In this document: positions 23,769 through 32,912 of the stretch, piece by piece | How the letters are laid out: every line of letters starts with the position of its first letter | Position numbering within the stretch: position 1 is the stretch's first letter | From: DASSFZ01 sp035292585 | GTDB taxonomy: Bacteria; Chloroflexota; Anaerolineae; Fen-1058 | DNA length: 64,000 bases | Direction of reading: 5' to 3' | Assembly (NCBI GenBank): GCA_035292585.1 | Contig: DATDPU010000013.1 | Span: forward strand, 124,001 to 188,000 | Position numbers and translations under genes: made by a program | Notes under the pieces: model-generated | What the model was told of the DNA's origin: nothing | Database searches by the model: none | Seen by the model: only the letters and a program-made list of their open reading frames with translations

Positions 23769-26700
23769 TTGTGGTGTGTTTGCAGGCTTCGTACGCGCAG
23801 TTCTTTGGCCTTCAACGCGGTGATGCCGTTGACGGCCGCCGCCGCCGCGCTGAGCGTGGTGAGCAGCGGGACGTTGTACATCACCGCCGCCGCGCGCATC
23901 ACGCGCGTATCGTCGTGCGCGCCCGCGCCCAACGGCGTGTTGACGATCAAGTGCAGTTCGCCGCGCTCGATCATGTCTTGAATGTTGGGAGGACCCGCGC
24001 CGACCTTGTGCACGGCCGTCACCGGCAGGCCGATGCGCGCGAGCCACGCCGCCGTTCCCTCGGTCGCGTACAGCGTAAACCCCAGCCGATGCAGATCGCG
24101 CGCGATCTTGAGCGCCGCGCCTTTATCGAAATCGTTGACGGTGATCAGCGCGGCCCCCGACAGCGGCAGCGGCGTCCCGGCCGCGATCTGCGCCTTGGCA
24201 AAGGCGTGCCCGAAGTGCGCCGCGTGCCCCATCACCTCGCCGGTCGATTTCATTTCCGGCCCCAGGCGGTATTCCGCGCCCGGAAACTTCTTGAAGGGCA
24301 GCACCACCTCTTTGACAAAGAAGCCATCCACCCTGGGCGTCTCGACAAAGCCAAGCTCGGCCAGCGTCATACCCGCCATCACTTTCGCAGCGAGTTTCGC
24401 GATCGGCGCGCCCGTCGCTTTGCTGACGAACGGCACCGTACGGGATGCGCGCGGATTCACTTCGAGCACATACACGATATCGTCTTTGATCGCATACTGC
24501 GCATTCATCAGCCCTTTCACCTTGAGCGCGAGTCCGAGACGCCGGGTGTAATCTTCGATAATGTGCAAGTGGTAGTTCGAGATTTTGTACGGCGGCAGCA
24601 CGCACGCGCTATCGCCGGAATGGACGCCCGCCTCTTCGATGTGCTGCATCACCCCCGCAATCACCACGCGCTCGCCGTCGGCAAGCGCATCCACGTCCAC
24701 CTCGAAGGCATCTTCAAGATAATGATCGATCAACACCGGGCCATCGGGTGAGACCGCCGCCGCTTCCGCCAGGTACTTGGCGAGCGAAGCGTCTTCGTAA
24801 GCGATCTCCATCGCGCGCCCGCCGAGAACGTACGATGGGCGCACCAGCACCGGATAGCCGATGCGCGCGGCCACGCGCCGGGCCGCCTCGAAGGATTGCG
24901 CCGTGCCCCATTCGGGGTGAGGGATATCCAAATCGCGCAGCAGCTGACCGAAGCGCACGCGGTCTTCGGCCAGGTCGATCGAATCGGGCGAAGTGCCCCA
25001 GATGGAAGGATGAGGGGGTTCATCCCTCATCCTTTCCAAAGCTGCGTGGAGCGGTTGCGCCAGATTGATCGGCGTCTGGCCGCCAAACTGCACGATCACG
25101 CCGTCGGGTCGCTCCTCGTCGATCACGTTGAGCACGTCTTCGAGGGTGAGCGGCTCGAAGTACAGCCGGTCGGCGGTGTCGTAGTCGGTGCTCACCGTCT
25201 CGGGATTGCAGTTGAGCATGATCGTCTCGAAGCCGAGCTCTTTCAGCGCGAAGCAGGCGTGCACGCAGCAATAGTCGAACTCGATCCCCTGGCCGATGCG
25301 ATTCGGCCCACCGCCCAGGATCAACACCTTGCGGTTGTTGGTCGGCGCGGCTTCGTCCGCCGATTCGTAAGTGGAGTACAAGTAAGGCGTGAAGGCTTCG
25401 AACTCGGCGGCGCACGTATCAACGCGATAGTAAACGGGGCGGATACCGAGCGCCAGACGTTTCTTCCTTACTTGATTGGGTGACACGGTAACCGAGTGCG
25501 GAGGGGTCATTAGGGATTGGGCGATTTGCGTATCGGAGTAGCCCATGCGTTTGGCGCGATAGAGCAGTTCGCGGGGCAGCGTTTCCAGCGTGTGCGGCTG
25601 CAATTCGGCTTCGAGCGCGACCATGCCGGCCAGCTGTGCGACGAACCACGGATCGAATTGGGTTTGCGCCGCGACTTCGTCAAGGTGATTGTCCGTGCGC
25701 AGCGCATCCGCGACTGCAAACAGGCGCTGCGCCGTGGGTACGCTCATCGGCAAGTCTGGATCTAATCTCCGACCCCGCTCCGCTTCGCGGCGGGGGCTAT
25801 AGTCTCCAATCTCTAATCCTCTAATCTCCAACCCCCGCACCGCTTTGTTCAACGCTTCCGGGAACGTCCGGCCAATTGCCATCACTTCGCCCACCGATTT
25901 CATCTGTGGGCCGAGCGTGAGGTTCGAGCCGGGGAACTTCTCGAAGTTCCAGCGCGGGATTTTCACGACGCAGTAATCGATCGACGGCTCGAACGCGGCA
26001 GGCGTGACGCGCGTGATGTCGTTGGGGATTTCGTCGAGCGTGTAACCCACCGCCAGCAGCGCCGCGATCTTGGCGATGGGAAAGCCGGTCGCTTTCGACG
26101 CCAGCGCCGACGAGCGGCTGACGCGCGGGTTCATCTCGATCACGAGCACTGCGCCGGTCTGGGGGTTGACGGCAAACTGCACATTCGAGCCGCCGGTCTC
26201 GACCCCGACCGTTCGAATCACCGTGCGCGCCATATCGCGCAGCTCTTGGTACTCGCGGTCGGTCAGCGTCTGCGCCGGGGCGACGGTGATGCTGTCGCCG
26301 GTGTGCACGCCCATCGGATCGACGTTCTCGATCGAGCACACCACCACGAAGTTATCGGCGCGGTCGCGCATCACTTCCAGTTCGTATTCCTTCCAGCCCA
26401 AGACCGATTGCTCGATCAACACTTCGCCGACGGGCGACTCGCGCAACCCGCGCTCGACGATGGAGCGGAATTCTTCGGCGGAATACGCCACGCCCGCGCC
26501 CGACCCGCCCAGCGTGAACGAGGGCCGGATCAAACAGGGGAAGCCGACGCGCGCGGCAATCGCTTCGGCCTCGGCCAACGAACGCGCCAAGCCTGAGGCC
26601 GGGACGGCCAGCCCGGCGGCGATCATCGCCTCCTTGAACTTCAATCGATCTTCGGCCAGCTCGATCGCCCGCACCGATGCGCCAATCAGCTGCACGCCGT

Positions 26701-27031
26701 ATTCGGTCAGCACGCCGGTGTGCTGCAAGTCCATCGCCAGGTTCAGCCCGGTCTGGCCGCCCACCGTCGGCAGCAACGCTTCGGGCCGCTCGGCGGCGAT
26801 GATCTTCTCGACCACGTCGACCGTGAGCGGCTCGACGTAGGTGGCATCGGCGAACTCCGGATCGGTCATGATCGTCGCCGGGTTGGAATTGACCAGGATG
26901 ATGCGATAGCCTTCGCGGCGTAGGGCTTTGCACGCCTGCACGCCGGAGTAATCGAACTCGCACCCCTGGCCGATGACGATCGGGCCGGAGCCGAGGATCA
27001 GGATCGAGTGGATGTCGGTACGCTTGGGCAT
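23756..27031 (-). CDS. carB: Carbamoyl-phosphate synthase, large subunit
   Basis: 1091 residues. It makes carbamoyl phosphate from glutamine-derived ammonia, bicarbonate and 2 ATP for arginine and pyrimidines. Two ATP-grasp halves: SILILGSGPIVIGQGCEFDY with VLVIEMNPRVSRSSALASKA, and VLILGGGPNRIGQGIEFDYC with VLEVNPRASRTVPFVSKATG. A methylglyoxal-synthase-like allosteric domain follows from about 950. A non-conserved loop near residues 400-425 (GDYSPRREAERGRRLDPD) is made by a repeat of family F (25757-25838), and the last codons come from the heptamer repeat. Works with carA, separated by an acetyltransferase gene. Confidence 0.97.
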   Translation of the reverse strand: MPKRTDIHSILILGSGPIVIGQGCEFDYSGVQACKALRREGYRIILVNSNPATIMTDPEFADATYVEPLTVDVVEKIIAAERPEALLPTVGGQTGLNLAMDLQHTGVLTEYGVQLIGASVRAIELAEDRLKFKEAMIAAGLAVPASGLARSLAEAEAIAARVGFPCLIRPSFTLGGSGAGVAYSAEEFRSIVERGLRESPVGEVLIEQSVLGWKEYELEVMRDRADNFVVVCSIENVDPMGVHTGDSITVAPAQTLTDREYQELRDMARTVIRTVGVETGGSNVQFAVNPQTGAVLVIEMNPRVSRSSALASKATGFPIAKIAALLAVGYTLDEIPNDITRVTPAAFEPSIDYCVVKIPRWNFEKFPGSNLTLGPQMKSVGEVMAIGRTFPEALNKAVRGLEIRGLEIGDYSPRREAERGRRLDPDLPMSVPTAQRLFAVADALRTDNHLDEVAAQTQFDPWFVAQLAGMVALEAELQPHTLETLPRELLYRAKRMGYSDTQIAQSLMTPPHSVTVSPNQVRKKRLALGIRPVYYRVDTCAAEFEAFTPYLYSTYESADEAAPTNNRKVLILGGGPNRIGQGIEFDYCCVHACFALKELGFETIMLNCNPETVSTDYDTADRLYFEPLTLEDVLNVIDEERPDGVIVQFGGQTPINLAQPLHAALERMRDEPPHPSIWGTSPDSIDLAEDRVRFGQLLRDLDIPHPEWGTAQSFEAARRVAARIGYPVLVRPSYVLGGRAMEIAYEDASLAKYLAEAAAVSPDGPVLIDHYLEDAFEVDVDALADGERVVIAGVMQHIEEAGVHSGDSACVLPPYKISNYHLHIIEDYTRRLGLALKVKGLMNAQYAIKDDIVYVLEVNPRASRTVPFVSKATGAPIAKLAAKVMAGMTLAELGFVETPRVDGFFVKEVVLPFKKFPGAEYRLGPEMKSTGEVMGHAAHFGHAFAKAQIAAGTPLPLSGAALITVNDFDKGAALKIARDLHRLGFTLYATEGTAAWLARIGLPVTAVHKVGAGPPNIQDMIERGELHLIVNTPLGAGAHDDTRVMRAAAVMYNVPLLTTLSAAAAAVNGITALKAKELRVRSLQTHHKISD
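25757..25838. repeat. Family F repeat inserted in frame in carB
   Basis: Contains CTCCGCTTCGCGG and GGGGGCTATAGTCTCC flanked by CTCTAATCT heptamers. The same core occurs at 28690-28757 (carA), 48061-48124 (homoisocitrate dehydrogenase) and 44088-44132 (lysJ end). Confidence 0.75.
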
Positions 27032-27083
27032 TTGCGATTACGGATTTCTGATTGCTGATTGCTGCTCGATCGTTGCTTACAAA
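27032..27083. repeat. Heptamer spacer repeat
   Basis: GATTTCTGATTGCTGATTGC in the 52-base gap between carB and the acetyltransferase gene, with AATCAACAATCCTCAATCAA as the inverted arm reaching into the end of that gene. Confidence 0.65.
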
Positions 27084-27572
27084 TCAACAATCCTCAATCA
27101 ATAGGTGTTCCACGATGACCACATCTTTCCAGTCGCCGTCGAGGCGCGCGTGCTGCTCGTAGACGCCGACTTCGCGGAATCCGAGCGCGCGCATGAGCGC
27201 GCGGCTGGCAACGTTTTCGACGAAGATGCGCGAGACCAATTTCCAGAGACCCGCTGCTTTGGCGGCCGCGATCAGCGCTTGCAGCGCCAGCCGACCGGCG
27301 CCGCGCCCGCGCGCCGCGCGCGCCACGTACACCGAGAACTCGGCCACCCCGGCGTAGCACTCGCGCGGGCGGTAGGTTGAGGTGGAGGCGAACGCGATTA
27401 CCTGACCCGCTTCTTCCACGACGACGATCGGATGAACGCCGTCGAACCAACCTCGCACGTCGTCCGCCGAACGCGGGTGCGTCTCGAACGTCGCAATCCG
27501 ATCGGCGATGCCCTGGTTGTAAATGTGAGCGATGGCCGTTGCGTCCGCCGGTGTAGCGGGTCGAGTCTGCAT
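27084..27572 (-). CDS. GNAT N-acetyltransferase (phosphinothricin-acetyltransferase-like)
   Basis: 162 residues, complete GNAT fold: N-terminal TRPATPADATAIAHIYNQGI, VVVEEAGQVIAFASTSTYR, acetyl-CoA loop ARGRGAGRLALQAL, and C-terminal NVASRALMRALGFREVGVYEQHARLDGDWKDVVIVEHLL, typical of PAT/YncA-type acetyltransferases that act on amino acids or amino-acid-like toxins. It is wedged between carA and carB on the same strand, four bases from the carA end, so it is co-expressed. The substrate is unknown. Confidence 0.9.
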   Translation of the reverse strand: MQTRPATPADATAIAHIYNQGIADRIATFETHPRSADDVRGWFDGVHPIVVVEEAGQVIAFASTSTYRPRECYAGVAEFSVYVARAARGRGAGRLALQALIAAAKAAGLWKLVSRIFVENVASRALMRALGFREVGVYEQHARLDGDWKDVVIVEHLLIEDC

Positions 27573-27575
27573 CGG

Positions 27576-28757
27576 TCAGCCTTGCATCAGTTCGATGAAG
27601 TGTTGAAATAGATACCGCGCGTCGTGCGGGCCGGGCGCGGCTTCCGGATGGTATTGCACGGAGAACGCGCGCAGCGTTGACGCGCGCAACCCCTCGATGC
27701 AACCATCGTTCAAATTGACGTGCGTGACTTCGACCCCGGCGGGTAGGCTCTCGGCGCGGACGGCGAAGCCGTGGTTGTGGCTTGAAATCTCAACCTGACC
27801 GGTCGGCAGATGCTTCACCGGCTGGTTGCCGCCGCGATGCCCGAACTTGAGTTTGTACGTCTGCCCGCCTAATGCCAGGCCCAGCAGCTGATGACCCAGG
27901 CAAATGCCGAAGATCGGCACGCGGCCCAGCAGCTGCTTGATACTCTCGATGCCATACGTCACGGCGGCAGGATCGCCGGGGCCGTTGGACAGGAACACCC
28001 CGTCGGGCTTTAGCGCCAGCACTTCCGAGGCGGGCGTTTGGGCGGGTACGACCGTGACGCGACAACCTTGCGCGGCGAGCAGGCGCAGAATGTTGCGCTT
28101 GATGCCGTAGTCGTAGGCGACGACGTGGAAGCTGGAAGTTGGAGATTGGAGATCGGCGCCCAATCCCCAATTACTAATCTCTTGTTTCCCCCAGTGATAT
28201 GGCTCGGCACAAGTCACCTCGCGCGCTAGATCGAGGCCATTCATATCCGGCGCGGATCGGGCGAGGCTGACGAGCCGATCGGGATCGAGATCGACGCTGG
28301 AGATCGCGGCGTTCATCGCGCCGTGTGTGCGGATGTGCCGGACGAGCGCGCGTGTGTCCACCTCGCCGATACCCACGATGCCGCGCGCGCATAGATACTC
28401 GTCGAGCGTGTGCGTGGAGCGCCAGTTGCTGGCGATCGGGCTGGCCGCGCGCACGACGAACCCTGCCACCCACGATCGCTCCGACTCGTCATCGTCGAGG
28501 TTTGTCCCGTAGTTGCCGATGTGCGGCTGCGTCATCACCACGATCTGGCCGTGATACGATGGGTCGGTGAGGATTTCCTGATAGCCGGTGATACTCGTGT
28601 TGAAGACGACTTCGCCTGCCCGTTCGCCTACTGCGCCAAAGGCGCGACCGGGCCACAGGCTGCCATCGGCGAGAGCGAGGAGGGCGGGGTTGGCGATTGG
28701 AGATTGGGGACTATAGCCCCCGTAGCGGAGCGGAGTGGGGTTGGGGATTGAGGACAT
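27576..28757 (-). CDS. carA: Carbamoyl-phosphate synthase, small (glutaminase) subunit
   Basis: 393 residues. The class I amidotransferase supplies ammonia to CarB. CPSase small domain from about residue 25 (ALLALADGSLWPGRAFGA), then the glutaminase with the nucleophile Cys in VPIFGICLGHQLLG and catalytic His in FSVQYHPEAAPGPHD. The first 24 residues (MSSIPNPTPLRYGGYSPQSP and on) and an internal stretch (KQEISNWGLGADLQSPTSS) are not conserved-looking and come from spacer repeats. The true start could therefore be a later codon, such as the region just before LLALADG. Confidence 0.95.
   Translation of the reverse strand: MSSIPNPTPLRYGGYSPQSPIANPALLALADGSLWPGRAFGAVGERAGEVVFNTSITGYQEILTDPSYHGQIVVMTQPHIGNYGTNLDDDESERSWVAGFVVRAASPIASNWRSTHTLDEYLCARGIVGIGEVDTRALVRHIRTHGAMNAAISSVDLDPDRLVSLARSAPDMNGLDLAREVTCAEPYHWGKQEISNWGLGADLQSPTSSFHVVAYDYGIKRNILRLLAAQGCRVTVVPAQTPASEVLALKPDGVFLSNGPGDPAAVTYGIESIKQLLGRVPIFGICLGHQLLGLALGGQTYKLKFGHRGGNQPVKHLPTGQVEISSHNHGFAVRAESLPAGVEVTHVNLNDGCIEGLRASTLRAFSVQYHPEAAPGPHDARYLFQHFIELMQG
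28128..28193. repeat. In-frame repeat inside carA
   Basis: AAGTTGGAGATTGGAGATC and the complementary CAATCCCCAATTACTAATCT arm form an inverted repeat that encodes an about 19-residue stretch before the conserved HVVAYDYGIKRNILR. Confidence 0.7.
28690..28757. repeat. Family F repeat forming the carA N-terminus
   Basis: GATTGGAGATTGGGGACTAT, then AGCCCCCGTAGCGGAGCGG and GGGTTGGGGATTG, on the plus strand. On the minus strand it encodes the first 20 or so residues. The core matches the family F copies in carB, lysJ and homoisocitrate dehydrogenase. Confidence 0.7.
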
Positions 28758-28825
28758 GGAAGTGTACGGTGTGATGGACAGTCGATGAACTGTGATCAGT
28801 GATTAGTGAACAGTGAGCAATAACC

Positions 28826-28944
28826 GATTACCGATTACTGATTACTGATTACTGATTACTGATTACTGATTACTGATTACTGATTACTGATTACTGATTA
28901 CTGATTACTGATTACTGATTACTGATTACTGATTACTGATTACT
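28826..28944. repeat. Heptanucleotide tandem array, 17 units of GATTACT
   Basis: 119 bases = one GATTACC followed by sixteen GATTACT units with no mismatch. Outside the array CAGTGATTAGTGAACAGTG on the left and CTGTTCACTGATTAA on the right are inverted partners. It fills the carA-PEP carboxylase gap. Perfect homogeneity suggests recent expansion and a length-variable (VNTR) locus. Confidence 0.95.
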
Positions 28945-28953
28945 GTTCACTGA

Positions 28954-31665
28954 TTAACCCGTGTTACGCAGTCCGGCGGCGATGCCGTTGATGGTGAGCA
29001 CGATCACTTCACGCAGGGCCTGGGCTGCGTCGCTGTCGGGATCGGGCAGGGCGCGCAGGCGGCGCAGCATTTCGACCTGAATGTAGTTGAGCGGATCGAC
29101 GTAAGGGTTGCGCAGTTGAACCGAGCGCTGAATCACCGGATCGACGTCCATCAGCTGCGAGTGCCCGGTGATGTCCAGGATGGCCTGCACGCTGCGATCA
29201 TACTCCGCGTGGATGCGATCGAACAGGGTTCGGGCGAAGGCGCGATCGGGTACGAGACCAGAGTATAACACGGCGATGCCCATATCGGCCTTGAGCAGCG
29301 ACATCTCCGCGTTGTCGAGCAGCGCGCGGAAGAAAGGCCACTCGGTGTACATCGCCCGCTGAATCGAGGCCGCGCCGCCAGCCAGCGCCGTGCCCAGACC
29401 ATACCAGCCCGGCAGATTGAAGCGACTTTGCATCCATGAGAACACCCAGGGGATAGCGCGGATATGCTCGACTTGTGGTTCGCCGCTACGGCGCGAGGTC
29501 GGGCGCGAACCGATGCGCAACCGGCTGATCTCGTCGAGGGGTGTAGCGGCGCGCCAGTAATCGATGAAGCCCGGCGTCTCATACACCAACGCCCGATACG
29601 CGGCGTGAGCCGAGTTCGACATCGCCTGCATGGCCTCGCGCCATGCGGGAACAATAGCGGGCGGCGTCTGCTGGATATCGGTCGCGGAGGCCAGCAGCAC
29701 GGCGTTGACGACCTGCTCCAGCTGCCGATGCGCCAGATCGGGATTGGCGTAACGCGAGGCAATCGTCTCGCCCTGCTCGGTGAGCCGAAAGCGGCCGTTG
29801 ATCGTGCCGGGCGGCTGCGCATGGATGGCGCGATTGGCCGGTCCACCGCCGCGCGCCACCGTACCGCCCCGGCCGTGAAACAGAGTGAGCTGGATGCCAT
29901 GTTCCCGGCAGGTACGGGCGGCATTCTCCTGCGCTTGATACAAGGCCCAGTTCGCGGCCAGGTATCCGCCGTCTTTGTTGCTGTCGGAGTAACCGATCAT
30001 CACCATCTGCTCGTGATTGCAAGAGGCGAGATGTGCGCGGTAAGCATCGAGCGCGAACAGCTCGGCGAGGATGCGAGGCGCTGCCTCCAGGTCGTCGAGC
30101 GTCTCGAAGAGCGGGGCGATGAACAGCCCATCGGCGCAACCCGCCCAGCGCGCCAGGAGCAGCACGGTGAGAATATCGGCGGGGCCGCGCGTCATCGAGA
30201 TGATGAACGGCCCCAGCAGCTCGCGCCCGTACACAGCCTGCGTGCGAGCGATGAGCTGGAACAACGCCCAGGTCTCGGCGGTTTCAGCCGTCACGCCGGG
30301 ATGCGCCGCGAGTTGGGGCGCGGGCTGGCCCAAGAGTTGAACCAGGGTCGCAGTGCGGGCCGGGTCGTCTTCGCGCTCGAACGTCAGGTGGATATCGAGC
30401 GCGCGAAGAATCTCGCCGAGCGCCGAGGTCAATTGAGCGGAGTGGTCGCGCACGTCGAGGCGCGCGGCGTGCAGCCCGAATATCTCGAACTGCGCCCGCA
30501 CCGTGCGCAGCTGATCTTCGACGAGCGGCGGCGGCAGCGTGCGCGCAATCAGCTCGAGCAGCGTGATGAAGTCGGACAGCCGGGCGCGCGCGCGATGTGG
30601 CGCGGTCTCCAACAGCCGCGCCACCATGTCTTCGTGTGAAGCCGCTTCGAGATCGGCGGCGAGCAGCGCGAGCGCCAGACGGTAAGGTTCGTTGGCGTAA
30701 CGTTTTTCAAGATAGGCGACGTGCTGCGGCAATGGATGGCGAGACTGGAGCCAGGTGCGCAAGCCCGACGGCGGCGGGATGCGCCGTGCGCTCACACTCA
30801 GGCGCCGGGCCAGGTCGTGTAGGGTGCGGCGGTGGCGCTCGACGGCCAGGCCACGATGGAGCCGCAGGGTTTCCGCGGTCAACTCGACCGTGACGTTGGG
30901 ATTGCCGTCGCGATCGCCGCCGATCCACGAGGCGAGCGTGAGCCAGCGGGCGGGCGGCGTGAGATCGGGATAGTGCTCGGCCAGGGCTGTGGCAAGATCG
31001 ATGTAAATGCGCGGCAGGGCCTCCCACAGAACCGAATCGACGAAGTACAGGCCGATGCGCGCCTCGTCGGTGACGGCCGGGCGCGCCGTGCGCTCGCGCT
31101 CGGACAGCCACAGGCTGGTGATCTCGGCGCGGAGGGCGGCCACGGCGGCCGCGCTCTCGCGGGGCAGCACATCGAAGTGTTGCAGGAAGCGCAGGGTCTC
31201 GGCGATGCGCTGGAGCTTGGAGAGGACGGTCCGGCGCTTGGCCTCGGTGGGGTGCGCGGTGAGCACGAGTTCGATTTGCAGATCGCACAGCAAACGGTTC
31301 AGCTGCTCCGCGCTGACGCCGCGCTGTTTGAGCTGCGTGATCGCTTCACCGATCGATTCGCTGATCGGCGCGGGGTGCTGCTCGCGTTCGCGCTGGCGCA
31401 GCGCGTTGACGCGGTGCGCTTCTTCCGCCAGGTTGATCAGATCGAAATAGAGTGTGAACGCCGACGCGATGGCGCGGGCCGAATCGGGCGCGAGGCCAGC
31501 GACTTGGACGGCGAGCGCGGCGGCGGCGGAGTCCTCTCCGGCGCGGCGGGCCTTGGCCTGCGCGCGGATGCGCTCCTCGGTCTCAAACAGTCCCGGCGAC
31601 TCCTGCTCGCTTAAGACGTGACCGAGCAGCTCGCCGAGCAAGTGAATCGTAGCCGACAGATCCAT
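28954..31665 (-). CDS. ppc: Phosphoenolpyruvate carboxylase
   Basis: 903 residues, near the family norm. It makes oxaloacetate from PEP and bicarbonate, feeding aspartate and 2-oxoglutarate-derived amino acids. Signatures: LTAHPTEAKRRTVL (catalytic His), SWIGGDRDGNPNVT, GYSDSNKDGGYLAANW, FHGRGGTVARGGGP (PEP-binding loop), IPWVFSWMQSRFNLPGW and the conserved C-terminus INGIAAGLRNTG. The ATG at 31665 (MDLSATIHLLGELL) is used; earlier codons are heptamer repeat. Lies between carA and an aminotransferase on the same strand, so it looks like part of an anaplerotic/amino-acid supply operon. Confidence 0.97.
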   Translation of the reverse strand: MDLSATIHLLGELLGHVLSEQESPGLFETEERIRAQAKARRAGEDSAAAALAVQVAGLAPDSARAIASAFTLYFDLINLAEEAHRVNALRQREREQHPAPISESIGEAITQLKQRGVSAEQLNRLLCDLQIELVLTAHPTEAKRRTVLSKLQRIAETLRFLQHFDVLPRESAAAVAALRAEITSLWLSERERTARPAVTDEARIGLYFVDSVLWEALPRIYIDLATALAEHYPDLTPPARWLTLASWIGGDRDGNPNVTVELTAETLRLHRGLAVERHRRTLHDLARRLSVSARRIPPPSGLRTWLQSRHPLPQHVAYLEKRYANEPYRLALALLAADLEAASHEDMVARLLETAPHRARARLSDFITLLELIARTLPPPLVEDQLRTVRAQFEIFGLHAARLDVRDHSAQLTSALGEILRALDIHLTFEREDDPARTATLVQLLGQPAPQLAAHPGVTAETAETWALFQLIARTQAVYGRELLGPFIISMTRGPADILTVLLLARWAGCADGLFIAPLFETLDDLEAAPRILAELFALDAYRAHLASCNHEQMVMIGYSDSNKDGGYLAANWALYQAQENAARTCREHGIQLTLFHGRGGTVARGGGPANRAIHAQPPGTINGRFRLTEQGETIASRYANPDLAHRQLEQVVNAVLLASATDIQQTPPAIVPAWREAMQAMSNSAHAAYRALVYETPGFIDYWRAATPLDEISRLRIGSRPTSRRSGEPQVEHIRAIPWVFSWMQSRFNLPGWYGLGTALAGGAASIQRAMYTEWPFFRALLDNAEMSLLKADMGIAVLYSGLVPDRAFARTLFDRIHAEYDRSVQAILDITGHSQLMDVDPVIQRSVQLRNPYVDPLNYIQVEMLRRLRALPDPDSDAAQALREVIVLTINGIAAGLRNTG

Positions 31666-31667
31666 TT

Positions 31668-31712
31668 TAGATTGCGGATTGCGGATTGGAAAATCAGAAA
31701 TCGTCAATCAGC
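31668..31712. repeat. Heptamer spacer repeat
   Basis: GATTGCGGATTGCGGATTGG followed by its partner AAATCAGAAATCGTCAATCA, a strict 7-base period and an inverted repeat between the aminotransferase and PEP carboxylase. Confidence 0.8.
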
Positions 31713-31714
31713 AA

Positions 31715-32860
31715 TCATGAGAGTTCCTTCACGGTTTCCGAGAGCCGTTTAATCCCTTCCTCGATTTCTTCGGGCGTCAGCCCGCAATAGGGCAGGCGCA
31801 GGAAGCGCTCGCCGCCGCCGTTGGGGAAGAAGGCCAGCCCATCGGCGAGATTGAGCTGGTGTTTCGCGGCAGCCGCGCGCACCGCGCGTGTCTCCACACC
31901 TTCTGGCAGCGTCACCGACAGGAAGAACCCGCCATCGGGCCGGGTGGCCTGTGTGTCGGGCATGTGCTGGTCGAGCGCGGCGAGACAGGCATCCAGGCGC
32001 GGCGCGTACAACGCTTTCAGCCGCTCGATCTGCGGCCCCAGCAATCCACGGCGGCACCACTCGTAGGCGATACCGTGCGCCAGGAAGTTAGGTGAAATGT
32101 AGGTATCTTCGGCCACCTTCGCCAGCTGGATCACCAGTTCGGCGTTGGCGACCAGGAAGCCCAGGCGCGGGCCTGGCCCCACCAGTTTGCTGAGCGAGCT
32201 CATGTGAACGGTGTGCTGCGGGGCCAGCTGGAACAGCGTCGGCTCGTCTTGGCCCCGATACCGCAACGGGCGATAAGGCGCATCTTCGAGGAGCAAGAAG
32301 TCGTACTGCTCGGCCAGCTCCACGATATGCCGCCGCTTTTCGCCGGAGCAGGTGACGCCGGATGGGTTCTGGAAGTCGGGGCTGAGGTAGAAGAACTTCG
32401 GCGCGCCCGCTTTAAGTCTGGCTTCGAGCGCAGCGATATCCGGGCCATCGGCCTCCAGCGGAATGCCGACGATCTTGGCCTGGCGCCGCCGCAACAGCGT
32501 CAGGGTGCGATCGTAAGTGGGCGATTCGGTGAACACGGTATCGCCGGGCCGGAGCAGGCGGAGGCACAGGAAGTCGATCAGCTGCAGCGAACCGTTGCCG
32601 GTGAGCACCTGATCCACTTCGACCCCCTGCCACTCGGCCAACCATTCTCGAAACGGCGTAAAGCCCGTCGCTGGGCCGTACTGGAGCATCGTTGTGCCGT
32701 GCTGTTTGAGCGCGGCGACCGCGGCATCCATCACGTCTTCGATCGGGAACGACTCGGTAGCGGGCACGCCCCGGGTGAAGTTGATGGGTTTCAGCGCGGG
32801 TGTGACGCTCGCTGCCTGTTCGTGAACTACCAGTTTGGTAAGCGTTGTTAATTCCGACAT
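31715..32860 (-). CDS. lysN: PLP aminotransferase, probable 2-aminoadipate aminotransferase
   Basis: 381 residues from the MSELTTL start (an upstream in-frame codon would add 10 residues). Fold type I, MocR/LysN-like subgroup: INFTRGVPATESFPIEDVM, LQYGPATGFTPFREWLAEW, TGNGSLQLIDFL, SPDFQNPSGVTCSGEKR, the PLP lysine in SSLSKLVGPGPRLGF and the C-terminal RLPYCGLTPEEIEEGI. LysN converts 2-oxoadipate to 2-aminoadipate, the step missing from the lys cluster at 39756-49811, and this is the only candidate for it in the window. Substrate assignment is by context. Confidence 0.8.
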   Translation of the reverse strand: MSELTTLTKLVVHEQAASVTPALKPINFTRGVPATESFPIEDVMDAAVAALKQHGTTMLQYGPATGFTPFREWLAEWQGVEVDQVLTGNGSLQLIDFLCLRLLRPGDTVFTESPTYDRTLTLLRRRQAKIVGIPLEADGPDIAALEARLKAGAPKFFYLSPDFQNPSGVTCSGEKRRHIVELAEQYDFLLLEDAPYRPLRYRGQDEPTLFQLAPQHTVHMSSLSKLVGPGPRLGFLVANAELVIQLAKVAEDTYISPNFLAHGIAYEWCRRGLLGPQIERLKALYAPRLDACLAALDQHMPDTQATRPDGGFFLSVTLPEGVETRAVRAAAAKHQLNLADGLAFFPNGGGERFLRLPYCGLTPEEIEEGIKRLSETVKELS

Positions 32861-32912
32861 AGACCTTGGCTCCCCTGTAATTTTAACCACGGATTACACC
32901 GATGTCACGGAA

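Noticed and set aside
28826..28944. CRISPR-like array
   Set aside because: The repeat is a 7-bp tandem with no unique spacers and no cas genes nearby; a microsatellite-type array.
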